Source: Macrobrachium rosenbergii (lineage: Eukaryota; Arthropoda; Malacostraca; Decapoda; Palaemonidae). Taken from it: a stretch of 64,000 nucleotides of DNA. Below are positions 45,010-58,559 of this stretch, piece by piece (positions within the stretch are counted from its first letter, which is position 1; each line of letters opens with the position of its first letter). A model generated the notes under the pieces. The model worked only from the letters and a program-made list of their open reading frames with translations, searched no databases and was not told the origin of the DNA. The stretch spans positions 33,565,743-33,629,742 of the forward strand of contig NC_089744.1 in NCBI RefSeq assembly GCF_040412425.1. The letters are read 5' to 3'. The position numbers and the translations under genes are program-made.

Positions 45010-45789
45010 TGCTTGTTAGTGTGATATAGGACTGATTCAAGATTTTTGCAGTAAACATTAGGGATTGCTGTATTTGCACAAGACTTGTGTTGTAGTACTA
45101 CAGTTCATTGACACTAGATATTAATGAGAGATATGCTACATATTTTAGTATCTGGCATCTAGAAAATTATTAAACAGACCAAGTAAAACTTGAAACTTAA
45201 GGGCAGCTTTTTAGTGTGTGTGTTTTGGATTGAATCTATTTTTCATTTATATCTTCATTTTCTTACTTTCCTAGAGCCATTTGTATGCAATTTGCTAAGC
45301 TTTTTATTTTTGCTTTTCTTTTATTTTACTGGTTCATTTGCAGCTTTTCCATTCGTGTGTAATCTTATCCAATTAACTTTAAGATCTTTTGCTACCTTCC
45401 ATTTAGACAAATTATCATTAAAAAAGATGTGGTAGACTTCATGCCATAAGTTTATTGCTAGTCTTTACTATACATGATTATGCCTCTAATGGAAGACATT
45501 CGTGCATCTTCTTTTTCTGTATGAAAAGCAATGATTACTTCATACAGTAATACCACACGTTATGTCATTAAATCATTCCAAGACTTTTGACTTGAAACGA
45601 CCTAACTTGAGTAAACCCTTTAAATGACCTAACTAGAGTAAGCCCTTTAAAATGTAACCTCAGCGCCCTATAAACCCATTTAAGCAGTCCTGTTGTGTTG
45701 CTGATACAATAAGTCTTTCAATAGTTTAATATTTTTGCAGTCTTTTTAATATATTTTTACTATTTGGTGACATAATATAAAGAAAACAA

Positions 45790-45970
45790 AAAAAGGCAAA
45801 CAATGTATTTCCTGAAGGTTAAACCTAGATTCCCAGCCTCTCCTTCCACCACTTCCACCTCTGCCATCACAGATGCCTTAAGATCAGTCACTCCTCCTCC
45901 CCCTCACACAGAATATAAAGACAAAGAGGGTGAAGCTCCCAGCGATCCACCTCCATTTGTAGAATATATG
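45790..45970 (+). pseudogene. Possible C-terminal tail of a Tigger-like transposase
   Basis: 'KKRQTMYFLKVKPRFPASPS' followed by Ser/Thr/Pro-rich and acidic sequence ('STTSTSAITDAL', 'PPPPHTEYKDKEGEAPSD') has the pattern of the unstructured tail ending many Tigger/jerky-like transposases (K-Q-T-x-L-x-x-F-F then low complexity). No DDE domain lies upstream, so this rests on weak tail similarity only. Confidence 0.3.
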
Positions 45971-48373
45971 ATAATGATGCCGTACAGTTATCAAATATTT
46001 ATCTGTTTTGTGTGTGTGTGTCTCTTCATGTGCAAATGTAATAAATGTATGAAGAGAACTACATCAGCTTGTTTTTGTTGCATCATCATTGTCTTTCAGT
46101 ATCACTGATTCATCATGTGAAAGACTGTATGACAGAATTATTATGAAGTAGTTTAACCAGACCACTGAGCTAATAATTATTTAGCTCTCTCAGGGCTGGC
46201 CCAAAGGATTTGTCATTATCGATATGTATTAGCATAACCTTACATATATATAAGGTGACTGAGTGGTATTTTCAACTTTCTTTGGAGCAGTGGAACAAAT
46301 ATAAATTGCACAAATTCAATGCAGATGAGGCACTACGAATAACATATATGCAAGCACACGTTTGAATATATTCCCAGAATCAGCACCACCTTGCAACTGA
46401 ACACTGGAACTGTCACAGCAGATGTCATGTACAAGACAATGTTTAATATTTTTAAGCTTTTAAGTGATTTTATACTGCACATTACTTTTTATAGTATTTT
46501 TGGTACTTTAATATTTGTTTTTATGGAATTTTGCATTTTTTTTACTGATTTTTGTATCGATATGGCTTTTCAGTATTTGTTTCTGACTGATGTATGATAA
46601 AGTTGCACAAACTGAAGTATGTCAGTTTTTATTTTTCCTATTATTTTTAACAAAAACCGCTGTAAAGTTGAAAATACTGGAAAACAATTCTACATAACTA
46701 GTGGTATTACAGTATTGTAATCATGTCTGGGAGGTAATGTATGCATTGTATTGACCCTGTGTTTTGATATATGGAGTAGAGATGTTTTAGATCATTTGGT
46801 CAGAGTATTCAAGAAATTCCATATTTATCAGTATTGTATTAAACATATTAACATATATTCTAGGTTCTGTATTTCTTAATACTTCCCTTGAACTAAATAT
46901 TACAGTTGGATAGCTTTTAAATGGTATATGCTTTCAAGTTGAATTTTCAATTCTCATTTGTCATTTCTAATTTGTGTGTGCCACATTAAAAAGTTATTTA
47001 CGGTGGATATTAGCATGCTAGATACCTAAATGAGAACAATAACTTTGGCTGAGTAGGAAAGCCCATAAACTTTACTGACCTCCAAGTGAAGGAAATTATT
47101 TTCCTTCTTTTTGTGGTCATATGGGATTTGTGCATCTTGAAGTTGGTAGGAAGCAGTTTGTAAGGAATGATTTCTCTCTTGGACAGTCACAGATTTTCCC
47201 AATTTTTTTTAGAAGAAATTATCCAATTTCTGTTCCTTTGGTAAAAGAAAACATTGGTGGGTAATGCAAAAAAAAAAAAAAAGTAATCATTGTGGTGAAT
47301 AATTTTTATGTTACAGGTGTTAGCTGAATTTCAGTGCACCGTGGTACTTTGTTCTTTCGGCATTTGATAAAATTTAGAGTGAATAGGCAGAATTATGAAA
47401 AGTTATGAAAGTCACGTGCCTGAATACTATTCATTTGTTTTTATCAGTTTTGTTCTGTAGCATTCTGTAGCAAAGTGTGTGCAATCCTTTTGTTTTATGT
47501 ATCTTACATTTTCCCTTAATTTTTTCTAATTCATATTTTTTATCATTTGAAGTGAGATAGTAGAGTAAACTAGAAACCAGGTGTATCTTTAAGAAATAAA
47601 AAACCTAGGAGGATGTAAATAGACATTTTGGTTTGGTGATGGCAAATAAATTAAGTTGATTGATGATAGGTTATTGGGAACACTAGAGAGTGGAGGAAGT
47701 TCTTACATTTAAAATAAAATAGGAAGAAAGGATTAGAATCGTTACCTCATAGTGTTTACAGGTCCGTACCAAATACAGTACCTAGAAAGTGACATTTGTT
47801 AGTGCATGCTTCATGTGATGGTGCACAGTCGAGTCATTTTCTTAGTCCAAAAAAGTACCTTTTAGAATAGACAAAAGGGTGATTTTAAAAGTGAAAGTGT
47901 CTTGCTTGGTCACTAAATAATTTAACTAGAAGTTTATTATTTTAATCCAGGATTATGTGGAGGGTTAAATGTTATTACACAGGTTAAAGAGATGGTTAAT
48001 ATTGTGGTACAGGCAGATGAAAGGGAATTTGATAGTGAATAATTAAACTTTGCAATTGTTCAATGGGAAATCCTGTTAGATTTACACTGAGACAAGTGTG
48101 TGATTACCTTGGAACCTTTGAAAAAATGTGAAAGAATGAAGACAAATGGTGATGAGTAGAATCATCTTTGGTTGGGATGCAGGTAGTCAAATGGTATTCC
48201 TCCTGGTTTTCTTAGAATTTTTGTTTTTTGTCTGCGAGAGCTTATATGTTTTGAAGTTATTCTGTTTTGGCTTTATAATGAACATATATCTGCTCATCTA
48301 TCTAGCTTTTTCAGTTCTTAGACATGATTCTTAATGCATAGACTTGTCTACTTTGTTTTATATATAGTATATA

Positions 48374-48442
<69 letters not shown>

Positions 48443-50540
48443 TACATACATACATACATACATACATATACATACATACATACATACACACATACATACA
48501 CATACACTTGTTTTGTATGTGTCTGTTTGCTGTATATTCAAATATGCGTGATGTTAGTTTTGTTGTGAATAGTTGCTTGGTGTGGTTTTGTCTGCATTTA
48601 CTGTTTTTGGTTATTGTTGATGAGAAACACCGATTGACCAAAGGAGGATTTAGTTTGAATGAACCATATAAGTAGATAACTTTGTAGCACAGTATTAGCA
48701 GTTAAAATATATATATTTTCGTATGCTATGTAGTGAATCCTTTTCAGTACCTATTTTAGATTCTATGTAAATCACAGTACAGTATGTGGAGAAAATTATT
48801 TTGGTACATAGTCTATGGAAATATAATTTTTTACAAGTAAAATTTCAGATACTCAAGTTAAAGAATATTTTGATATTAACCTTAATAATTGTGAATTAAG
48901 TTGTAGTGTCTGCCGTAAAATTAATTTTAATGAAAATGAAAATGTTAATGATCTTAGGCAGAATCAGTTTGGTTTCTATCTTTTAGTTGATTGTAAATTA
49001 TTTAAATCATGATTATAAAGTATTTATACTAGACAACTTGCCTAAAGTTTTAAGATCTCTAAGGACTGGTTCTGCATTTTAATGCGTAAGATGGATATGG
49101 GTTGTATTCTGTGGAGTGGTATTTTGTAGTAGATTTTTCGATGTTTTGTATGTTGTAGATTGTTCAATATTTTTTACAGAGCAACAGAAGTTGCAAATTA
49201 GTATATTGAATCATATTCGGAACATAAATGGATTTATATTTTATATATAATCAGCAAAAGCAGATATTTTATATCTTAGAAGAGCAAAACCATTAAATGA
49301 GCATGTATTTAAACTTGTATCTGGTAACTTGGTTTGGCTGTCTTTGTAGGAAAAGATCATGTCCCCCTTCAAGGTGGGAAATGAAGACCTAAGAAAGTTA
49401 CTCATTTGTGATTATTTTGAATAAGATACAATAAATTAATTTTCTTTTTTTTATAATAGTAATGATAACTACGTTTAAACTTGGCTTTAATTGTTCAAAA
49501 TATGTGGCTTTGTCTTTAGCAGGTGCCTGTAAAGCACTTGATGATAGTTTTGTGGAAATTATATTTCCGACGTGACAAACACTGTGTCGTTTCCAACAAA
49601 ATATATATGTTGTGGCTAACATAGATATTGTTCATTTTCAGATATATACTAGACCTTGATGTTATTGTTAATTTTATTGTTCTATAAGGGAATCTATACA
49701 GTATTTATAAATCTGTTAGGCCCATAAAGAAGACAAAGAGAAGAAAGATATTACCATGTATACTGACTGGTGCTTTTCACTGTGCAGATTAAAAGGTAGC
49801 CACAGTGGCCTGTATTTATGGGCATTGGATTAAGGTGAGATACATATAGTTTAGTGATTCACTTACTGCATTTATTATTATCTAGTTGACTAACAGGTAT
49901 CATTGTTTTCTTGATATAGATTTCATTAAGGTTTTGTAGCCTTTTGGACAAACCCTAAGTATTTTTTTTAAATTACCATAATCCATTGACTCGATGCATA
50001 TACATGTACTGTGTTAACTCAAAATCTCCTTGTCTCTTTGACCATAAGTGAACCAAGGCAGTAAATTTAAAATTTGTGCAGCTTATATTTCCTGTTTGTT
50101 TTCCTCCAGATTTATTCAGTTCTTAAAATGTTATACTGTATTACAGGAAGACAGATCATTATTATTAAATTCATAAAAATCTGATTTGATTAGAGTGTTT
50201 TCAGCCTAGCTGTTTGGATAGTAAAATGTCTGCATTTGAGCATACATTGTATAAGACACTTGTTTTTAATGTCAGTAGGCCATATCAAATTTTCTTAATG
50301 ATGTTCTATAATATTGGTAAGTTGTTTATAGATTTGGAACGCAAGTTATTAAAACATATTTCTGAGAAAGTTATGTTCGCTTGAAATACTTGAGAATGTT
50401 TGTGTATTGTTCGAAAGTTAAAAGTTGCTTGAGGCATACAGCTTAATTGATATTTGCCAGTTTTGTAGAGTCAGATTATTTAAGAATTTTACAAAATCTC
50501 ACTATAGTAATACAGTAAAACCTGGCATACTGTAGGTGTA
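45971..50540. other. Intergenic, AT-rich, no gene recognised
   Basis: No supportable frame apart from repeat-derived ones. Contains the TA/CATA microsatellite at 48374-48506. Confidence 0.5.
48374..48506. repeat. (TA)n followed by (CATA)n compound microsatellite
   Basis: TA dinucleotides to ~48436, then imperfect CATA tetranucleotides. The Tyr-Ile and Val-Cys open frames across it are repeat artefacts. Confidence 0.97.
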
Positions 50541-50773
50541 CCATATATTTCTGTGTACAGTATAAGATGACCTTTAGATAAGACAAGATGAAAAATTATG
50601 ACAAATTTTCATGAATTTATCTCATGTCTGTAGCATAAGACGACTGCTAAATTACAAAACCATCTGTGTATAGGCTAGCATTTACAGCAACAGGTATCTT
50701 ATGAAATATTTGTTATGTAAAGATGATGTTATGACAATGCTGTTTTACTTACTTTATCCTTAGAAATTCAAAG

Positions 50774-51851
50774 TACCGCATATACTCGCATATCGTGTGA
50801 CTTTTGAAGACCTAATTTGAAGCTAATTTGAAGGGGGTTGCATCATATACGAAATATAAAATTAGTGTATGTAATATTCACATATTAATATTGTATTATA
50901 AAATAGAAACATAACAAATATACTGTACATCTTTTCCATGGATCTTTTAACAGTTTATGCTTTACTTCACTGTATCCAGTAATATTGTATGTATTCGCAT
51001 ATTACTAATTGTATTATAAAATACAAACATAGTGATCATGCGCCATTTGCATTGTTTAGGTTTTCGTGAACATGGACAATGATACCTTCCGGGAATTTTT
51101 GTTTCGGCATCAATTCAATTTCCGTTTAAAGATAACCATGGGGGAAAGGTTTCATCCCATTTGTCACACATGTTAAAACAACAGTAAAATGTGCTCTTTC
51201 ATGCCCAGTAGTTTTGATTAAAATATTTTTCCCTCCAATATTGTTTATGGTCGAGTTTGATGGCATATCTAAGTTTAGGAGTTTCATCCATGTTGCCGAT
51301 GCACGATAATTTATAGTCTTTAGTGCTTGAACATTGTTTGTTTTCTCAGCTTCAGCTACAACTTGCTTAAATTTAGCAGCATATTTCTTTGCGATCTTTT
51401 CTCCATAGCGAATAAGGGTATAATGATTATCAGTCCTATTCTACTTAATGTCATGTGTAACATAACAACAATAATTGTTTACTATTGTACGATGGTTGAA
51501 ATACAAGCAAAACAGCTATTGTTATCTGATTCGGTTGTTCATAGCCACGGCCTGGACCGTGTTCATAGCAAAACAGTTGTTTCTCATTCAGTTGTTTATG
51601 GTTTTACTCGTTTACTCAGTGAGTTTAATGTAACTAATGATACTTTTATCATTCACTTTTACTTTTTTTAACTTATTTAACTGGAGTATGGGATAAAGAG
51701 ATGGAATAAAAGAGGTTAGTCTATGGTAATCTGGTCTCTCAAAAAAGGAACTCGCATGATACACGGGATACATGATGAAATAATTTTTTATGGGTGAAAA
51801 TTTGGGAGTCGCACGATGAGCAAGATCACGCATTAACGAGCATATACGGTA
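50774..51851. mobile_element. Non-autonomous Tigger/pogo-derived element with 'ACCG(C/T)ATATACTCG'-type ends
   Basis: Left end 'taccgcatatactcgcatat' and right end 'aacgagcatatacggta' are inverted repeats containing a possible TA duplication. About 1.08 kb. The core (from 'ttttccatggatcttttaac' at ~50935 to 'atggtaatctggtctctc' at ~51740) is clearly related to the core of 16457-17950, but the terminal ~150 bp on each side are not. Confidence 0.7.
51080..51420 (-). pseudogene. Tigger/pogo transposase remnant with internal deletion
   Basis: Minus strand: 'KKYAAKFKQVVAEAEK' (N-terminal DNA-binding start) is followed within ~25 codons by 'IGNMDETP', the block of the first catalytic Asp, then in another frame 'NILIKTTGHERAHFTVVLTC' and 'VTNGMKPFP', conserved DDE-domain blocks. 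It shares with 17270-17575 the deletion junction around 'ttatcgtgcatcggcaac'. Dead, but better preserved than that copy. Confidence 0.78.
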
Positions 51852-52465
51852 AATGAAAGGACAAAGTCGATTCTGTATCATGTTTTTCCTGCACACGTCA
51901 CTTAAAAGGGAAACCATTGTTTTGTTCACGTTTCATCGCCAATCATAAGCAACCCGTAACAACAATGCGATAAAGTATGATAATTATCGTTTGTATAACT
52001 GAAATAAACAGCGTGAGTTTTTAATGAAAAATGATTACTGTAATATGTTATCATAAATGTTATTATTACTGTAATTACACTATGTTATTGAAAGGTAAAG
52101 GTTGCTGTGAGCGCAACCATAACTTGATACAGTATTTACATTTTGTCAGCTGGCTGGCCTCCCATAGATAAAAGTTGATTTCGTTGATGTAGAATTATTC
52201 ATTGAATAGGCTATTTATTATGAAGATATGCCAATAATATATAAGGTAAAAATAGTTTTATTACCTTTATTATCGCTATTTCATAATGAGAATCTTTTCA
52301 TGTATGTCGGTGGTTATTGCACCAAGGCCGAGGCTAGCCTACCGATAAACATCTCTTAGAATTCAAGGTTTGATTTTTAGAATGGTAGTATAAGATGACC
52401 CCCAATTTTTTGGGGTGAATTTTATGATTTAAAGTTCGTCTTATACATGGAAATATGGAAATATA

Positions 52466-55400
52466 TAATATTTGTTGCAGTTAGATTTCTCCTATGTCCT
52501 TAGGGCTGTAGAAATTAATGTACGTATTATTGGTTTTAACCAAATAAGCATAAAACCATTTTACAGAGTGGCATAGCTTTACTTCTTATGTAAATACATA
52601 CATTGCAATCTAACACTTTTGCACCTATCCCCCCACAGTCCTTTCCAATCTAACACCAATCCCCTTCAGTTTATTGCAGTCTAACACCTGACAGGAGTAT
52701 GGTGGTATGTGTGTAGTGCTCTTGTACCGTGGATGATGTAACCAGTCCCCTGAGACTAGGGACTTCTTTTTTCAGAAATTCCACAAAAGGTACCAAAATT
52801 TACTCAGAATTAAAATGTGCAAACAACTTTGTAATAATGAAGATGCAGTGCAAATGTAGTTGTGTAGATTACTTGTCTATGAATAAAATTATATTTTAAA
52901 GAAATTTTATAAATAACATGTTTGTTTGAATATATTATGGTGGATTTATGTAGATTGTGGTAGTGGTCTGGGTAAACTACCTAATACTGTAATAGTAAAG
53001 TAAAACATGGGGGTTGCTGTATTTTGTGCTAAATTGTTACACTGTTTCTCATTTCCCTTTATGACACTGTACACATGAAAGCAAAACCAGCCAATAATAC
53101 AGTTACAGTTAGAACAGAACAGTGTGTACTGTACTTTACTTCGATTTGTATTGGGCAGTCACTCTCTGTAAGTGTAAGGACAGCTTCCCCAGTAATGAGG
53201 CTAGACTCTAGCCATCCAAAATGCTACATATATTTCTTCATCCATTATATTAAAGCCTACCTCCTATAAATCTCTTAACCAACATGGTTGCTTCTAGAAG
53301 GAAGCTTTCATCTTGGTTTGCAGTAACCTCTGCCAAATCTTGTCTTAGTCAATAAGTGATGGCTTCCAGACTTGGTATTCAATTCAAATTCTATACTTTA
53401 TAGTACCATAATGTGCTGTATACTGTTTTAAGTGCTTGTTTTCCTTGCAGAATATGGGTAATTTACTTCTTATTTTTATTTTTTGAGACCTGTACTTTCA
53501 GTTCATGCTAACACAGTTAAATATAGTAATACTGTATTTACATGAAAATGAATACCTTTATTTTACTTAAGTTACCCTCAGTCCCTCAGAATGCTTTTAA
53601 TGGCTTTCATTTTCTCTTCTGTTCCATCATCATTTTGGTTTTAAGATTTATTTGTTTTCACATTTTTATTATAACTGCTATTGTGACAGCACTGGGAATG
53701 AAAGGTTGGCAAAACTTTTAACATTAAACAGTAAAGGAAAGTGGTGAGGCTGCACCTAAACCTAAAGTTATTCTAATCCATTCTACTTAATTGAACCCCA
53801 GTAGTAATGTTTTTCTTGTAGAGCACTTAAACTTTGTAAAGATGTCATTTATGTTGGTACTTCTTGCTTAGTAACTTTTTTATTTGTTTTTTGTTTCTTT
53901 GGGAAGGAAAATGCTTCATTTTGAGAGGCAGAAGAAAATTATAACATTGTGTATCCCAAGTTCCTGTGCAAATCCATTACAGTATGGCAACTTGTAAGTT
54001 TTTAATGAAAGTACATGATTATTTCAGTTTTACAGAAGTAAATAAAAGAAAGTTTAAAATTTCCAGATCAAACTTTTCTAAATAACAGCTACACTTGAGT
54101 TAAAAACATTGTAGATTTTCAGATCAGTGAATCCCAGTTGTTTGGCTTGTTATCATTTCTCCAAAAGTTTGATACAAAAGACCAAAGAACTAAAATTTTT
54201 ACAAGACATTTAGAATCATATTGTATGCCCTGTATAGTACATGTTTTTTAATGCTAATGCGTTCCTACCAGTCATGTAGCCATATGCAGTACAGAGGGCC
54301 ATCATGACAAAAGTAGCCCTTAGTTAACCTGTAGTGGTTAAAGTTGTCAACTAACACCTGATGAAGAGTAAGGGTAAAGCAAGGGAACATTTTGATTGCC
54401 AATTAATTGAAAAGGATTGCCAGGCACTACTTTAAGTGGTTTTCAGGTGACCTGTAGAGATATGATTGCCATTCTATAGAGTATTATGCACAAAGCCTAA
54501 GCACAAAGATTGTGTAAGATATATTTTTACAAAGAATATCTTCTACTTAAAATATATTATTTTGCATACTTTTATATCTTTCTTTCTACTTCATGATATA
54601 ATATTTCAATGACTGAAAAATCTTTTGATATTGATCCAAGTTTAATCTTGGAGCAGATGAACTACTGTAATCTTATACTGTAGCACGTTATAATTATAAA
54701 AGATATTGCTGTTGTGCCTACTTTTTGTGTAATGAAAGAAGACACTTTATTTTTGTATGAAAATTTTCTGTAGTCAAGTAGAACTTTAAATAGGCTTAAT
54801 TTAATTTCTTGCTTCAGAGCCTCATCATCTTAAAACATATTTGAAAATTACTGGTTAACAATTGATGACAGATTAAGTGAATAATGGGAGAAATGATTAA
54901 GTAGAAAATATATACAGGTATAATAACTAAAAAGTTTGTTCACTATCAAGTAGATATGTTCTCATTATTTATTGTAATGTGAAATATTTTTTTAAATATA
55001 TGTATTGTATGCTATATTGGTTTTACTGTGCTTATGATGTTTGGCAAAAACTAACAGAAGTGTGAAATTTTATACCAGATATGGCTGGATTATGTTGAAG
55101 TACTGTTACTATTGTATTAATATTGTGTGAATGTCTGATGTAGATTAGATTAGATCATACAAGAATATAAAAAATTCAGTGCTTCTGTATTTGATGTCAC
55201 TACCCTAAAAGAGACATTGGGGTACCAAATATTGTACTATTTTATGTGATTGTACTGTAAATTTGTTTCATGTGCGATCATGTTAATTTCTCTTGATACT
55301 TCAGTGCATGTTGTAGTAATATTTTGGGTAAGTTTAATCAGTCTTTTCTGCTATAGTTATGTTTTGAAAATTTTTATTTTTAGTAGTAAAGTAGGCATTT

Positions 55401-55828
55401 ATTTTAGGAGATATTTATGACTGCAGTGTGCAATAAAGAAAATTTGTCAGTTTATATTTTCTATCACAGCTTTGAGAAAATAAATATTTTTAAGAATACA
55501 GCATTTGTTTTACAAGTTGGTCTTGCAAGTTAGTCCGATGATTCCTATATTATAGAGGATTTAACTATAATTCATGGTAAAGAATAGCTTTGAAATATGA
55601 AAATTTTAAAAATTTACAAAATGCTGAGCAACTTTTACCCATAAAATGCAAAGATACCTGTAGTATAGATCTTTATTATGCTTCAGAAAATTGGTTTTTA
55701 TGTCGTATTTAAAAGTTTGAATAATTTATTTGATCTGTAAATACAGACCACTCACTGATCTCAGCAGTGCAGACATAGGATTTCTAAAGATTATAATAAT
55801 TATGCATGTCTTGTTTAAATTGAAATTT
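52466..55828. other. Intergenic, AT-rich, no gene recognised
   Basis: No frame longer than ~65 codons and no family motif. Nothing structural was noted by eye apart from general AT richness. Confidence 0.5.
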
Positions 55829-58104
55829 TATTTAAGTAACTTACCCAGCAGAGTAATTACATCACTGTAGTTTTTTACTCAACGGCAGCTTGAATTTTCA
55901 AAATTCGCGGCAATACTCTACTTCTTCCATCCAAGTCGGTGACTAGGCCTGCCCACCGTCTGGGAAGGAGAGGAACAACCCTTGAAAAGTGTTTCAGTTT
56001 ATTTTCTGCCATCCTAGAGCTCACACAGTTGTAGGAACGCAGCTTGGTTTTTGGAATCATCTTGTTAGCTTCTTGTTTCGGTGAAGTACTGTATTCTGAA
56101 TTGTTTGCTGTCATCACTAGTTTTTTGTTGTTTAACAACTGATATTTACTTTTTATAACCAGTTTTGACTTCTGTCTGAATTTGATTATTGTTTGTGACT
56201 TTTGTGTCGACCAGCTTTTTCTCTTTGCGAGATTTGGCAATCGATGTTTTGAATAGTTCGGTAGTTCATTTTAAGAATCACTGTTAGGATATTTATTTCC
56301 TTAGTGTTCTCCAGGAATATTTTTGCAGTGGGTATTAACCTTTGTAACTTTCTCTGTGTAGTTTTTTATTATGTCAGACTCAAGCTCATCCAGTTTTTGG
56401 TATTGCAGCCTTTTGTTAACAAAAGCTTCATATGATGCCCATACCCTTTTTTTTATTCTGGCAGAGGTCAGGTCTGTTCAATTAATCTAACGTGTGACGA
56501 GTGTGTAGGTTGGGATGAGAAGATGTGGAAGAACTTAACTTCTCATCTCTCTAAGCTAGAAAGAGATAGGAAGAGGAAAGCGGCCGATAGTAAAGGTTTA
56601 GATCGTAGCTCAACTCCCAAACTGGTGAGTATGGATCGATGTACCCATTGTTAACTCTCCTGTTTCTAATGCGTCTTTTGCGCCTAGCCCTCCCGCTCCT
56701 CATTCACCTGGCTCTCGCGCCTCCGAACCAGATCACTTTGCCAGTCTTGAGAGTAAATTTGACCAAATATTTGGTCTAATGGTAAGTACAGTGACACAAC
56801 TGGGTGAATCAGTGCACTTCTTCATGAATAAATTCATCGATAAAAGTGCCATTGAAGTGATTGTGGAGGAGGTGGCTACTATCCCGCTGACTCTCCTAGG
56901 CAAAGGTCACTGCCAGACTCCTCTAAACCTTGGGGGGAGGTATACTGGAGGCCCAAGGGAGGTTGGTGGGAGCTATTCACGGGCAGTTGTCCCCTCGGTT
57001 GAGCCTGTTGCATCCCAGGCTGTGAGAGAAGGCCACTGGAGAGACATTTCAGATGTCTACCATCTCTCCTTGAGCCCAGGAACTCCTAGCCCAGACTCAA
57101 GGTGCCAGTGACGTTTCTTGAAGAAGTCTTGTCCCTTAAAGAGGCATTCTTCTGCTCTAGAGCAATCTCCCATCCCCAACAAAAGGCCTAAAGAGCCTCT
57201 CCAGAGCCTACAAGCGCCTTGCAGCTTTTAGGATAGCCCCGAGTGGCTACCTTCGGCTCAACTGTCTCCTAACTGCCAGTATCTGGCGCTCAGGTGCCAT
57301 TTATCGTCGTTGAAGCTTCCAGTGACACCCAAGCGCCCAGTAGTGCCTGAGCATTGTTTGGCTCCCAAACTTCTGTTATCCCATGAGTGCCCATCAGCTG
57401 GGCACCTAGTTCCACCTGTCCACTTGGCACCAACTCCAGCTACGTGCTCGGAGCCAACTCTCTTTCATCAAGTCTCTTTAATTGCAGACGAGGAGTTAGA
57501 CCCTTCTCTAGAACCAAGCATTTTAGATCTGTTGAAGAAACCTCTTCCATCCAAGACTCCCTCGGACCCTTCGGCTGTGCAGTTGTCATCGGAAGAAGAG
57601 GAGTCAGTGCAAGATTCTTCTCCGTCAGCATATGTTGCCCTCCTGAAATTTTTTCTAGTGGCATTTCCAGACCACTTCTCTCTCGCATCTCTTGCGTTGC
57701 CACAGTCAACCTTTTTAATGAATAACCCATCTGAATGTTCCCGACTCATGAGGATGGTTTTATCTTCATCTGCCAGGAAGGCTCTGGAAGATGTGGACCT
57801 TTGGCTTTCGGAGAAGAGGATTCAAGGGAAATCCTCTGTCTGCATTCCCCCTTCGCATCTGTCTAAGAGGCGTTACCAATCTTATTCTACCGGAGAGGCT
57901 CCTCCTTTGGGAGTGGCTGCCTCCTCCCAGGGGGACTTCTCTGCGCTGATAGATTCTGCAAGCAGGTCCGCTTTTGCTGCTGCTAAAGTGTTTTCCAGGA
58001 CGGAAATTGGTCACTTATTAAAGAATCTCTTCAAGACCTTAGAAATGCTTAGCTTCCTTCACTGGTTGGTTGGAGCCCTGGCCAAGAAGATACAGGTGAA
58101 ATGA
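55829..58104 (+). mobile_element. DIRS-G: 5' fragment of a DIRS element (left ITR plus gag)
   Basis: 55829-55990 matches the DIRS-2 left ITR in order ('aagtaacttacc', 'gtaattacat', 'gcctgcccacc'). The gag region follows at the same distance as in DIRS-2. Homology stops at about 58096, where DIRS-2 gag continues ('KKIxxF'); no RT, RNase H, YR, ICR or right ITR follows. Truncated copy of the DIRS-2 subfamily. Confidence 0.8.
56371..58104 (+). pseudogene. DIRS-G gag-like gene (N-terminal breaks, long open 3' part)
   Basis: ATG at 56371 (MSDSSSSSFWYC) parallels DIRS-2. 'LTCDECVGWDEKMW' and 'LSKLERDRKRKAADSK' (56490-56590) give the Cys-rich and basic parts in a shifted frame. A 264-codon open frame at 57310-58104 carries the conserved gag C-terminal half: 'SSARKALEDVDLWLSEKR', 'HLSKRRYQSYSTGEAPPLGV' and 'FSRTEIGHLLKNLFKTLEML'. 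It is the best-preserved gag of this subfamily here and shows where the DIRS-2 copy is broken. Ends prematurely at the truncation point. Confidence 0.75.
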
Positions 58105-58559
58105 CCCTCGAAAAATGTAGTTGAACACAATTTCCAGAGCACAATCTGGGGACTAGTGAACTCTTGGACAGACCAGAGTGTAATGAAGATGGCTGAAATA
58201 GGTGAGTGAAATGTAGAGCTGAGGTAGTCGTTGTAGGACAGGAGATAGAGTCCTCCTGTCCTGAGTCCTTTATATTCTATCACTTTGTCAACAAGCACTA
58301 TTCTGGCCAAGACCAACCACAGTATAAGAGATTTCTGTGTGATTGGTTGGTCTGTCTGGTGAACCCCTGTTTGGGGGGGACCATGAGAATGTAGCTCAAA
58401 GCTTTGAGGATGAACAGCAGGTACACTATCAAACAAGTAAAAAATGCGCCAAAGAAACTTCAGCGCAATCGAGTTTTCTGTACCAGCTGCTACAGCATAT
58501 AATCAAGGCCACTGAAAATAGATCTATCTTTCGGTGGTCTTAGTATAATGTTGTATGAA

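Larger units (their letters stand above)
42355..45800. other. Intergenic, AT-rich, microsatellites only
   Basis: No gene supported. Holds the two CT microsatellites. Open frames across them (Ser-Leu or Glu-Arg runs) are repeat artefacts. Confidence 0.5.
50546..52465. mobile_element. Possible TIR element enclosing the Tigger-derived element
   Basis: 'catatatttctgtgta' with 'gtataagatgacc' at ~50551-50572 is loosely inverted at 52435-52457 ('gtcttatacatggaaatatg'), and the sequence near 52390 ('tataagatgaccccc') repeats the motif internally. The TIR is imperfect and no target duplication could be fixed, so this is tentative. Confidence 0.35.

Noticed and set aside
48311..48675. Open frames rich in Tyr-Ile and Val-Cys on both strands
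   Set aside because: Translation of the (TA)n/(CATA)n microsatellite, no other support.
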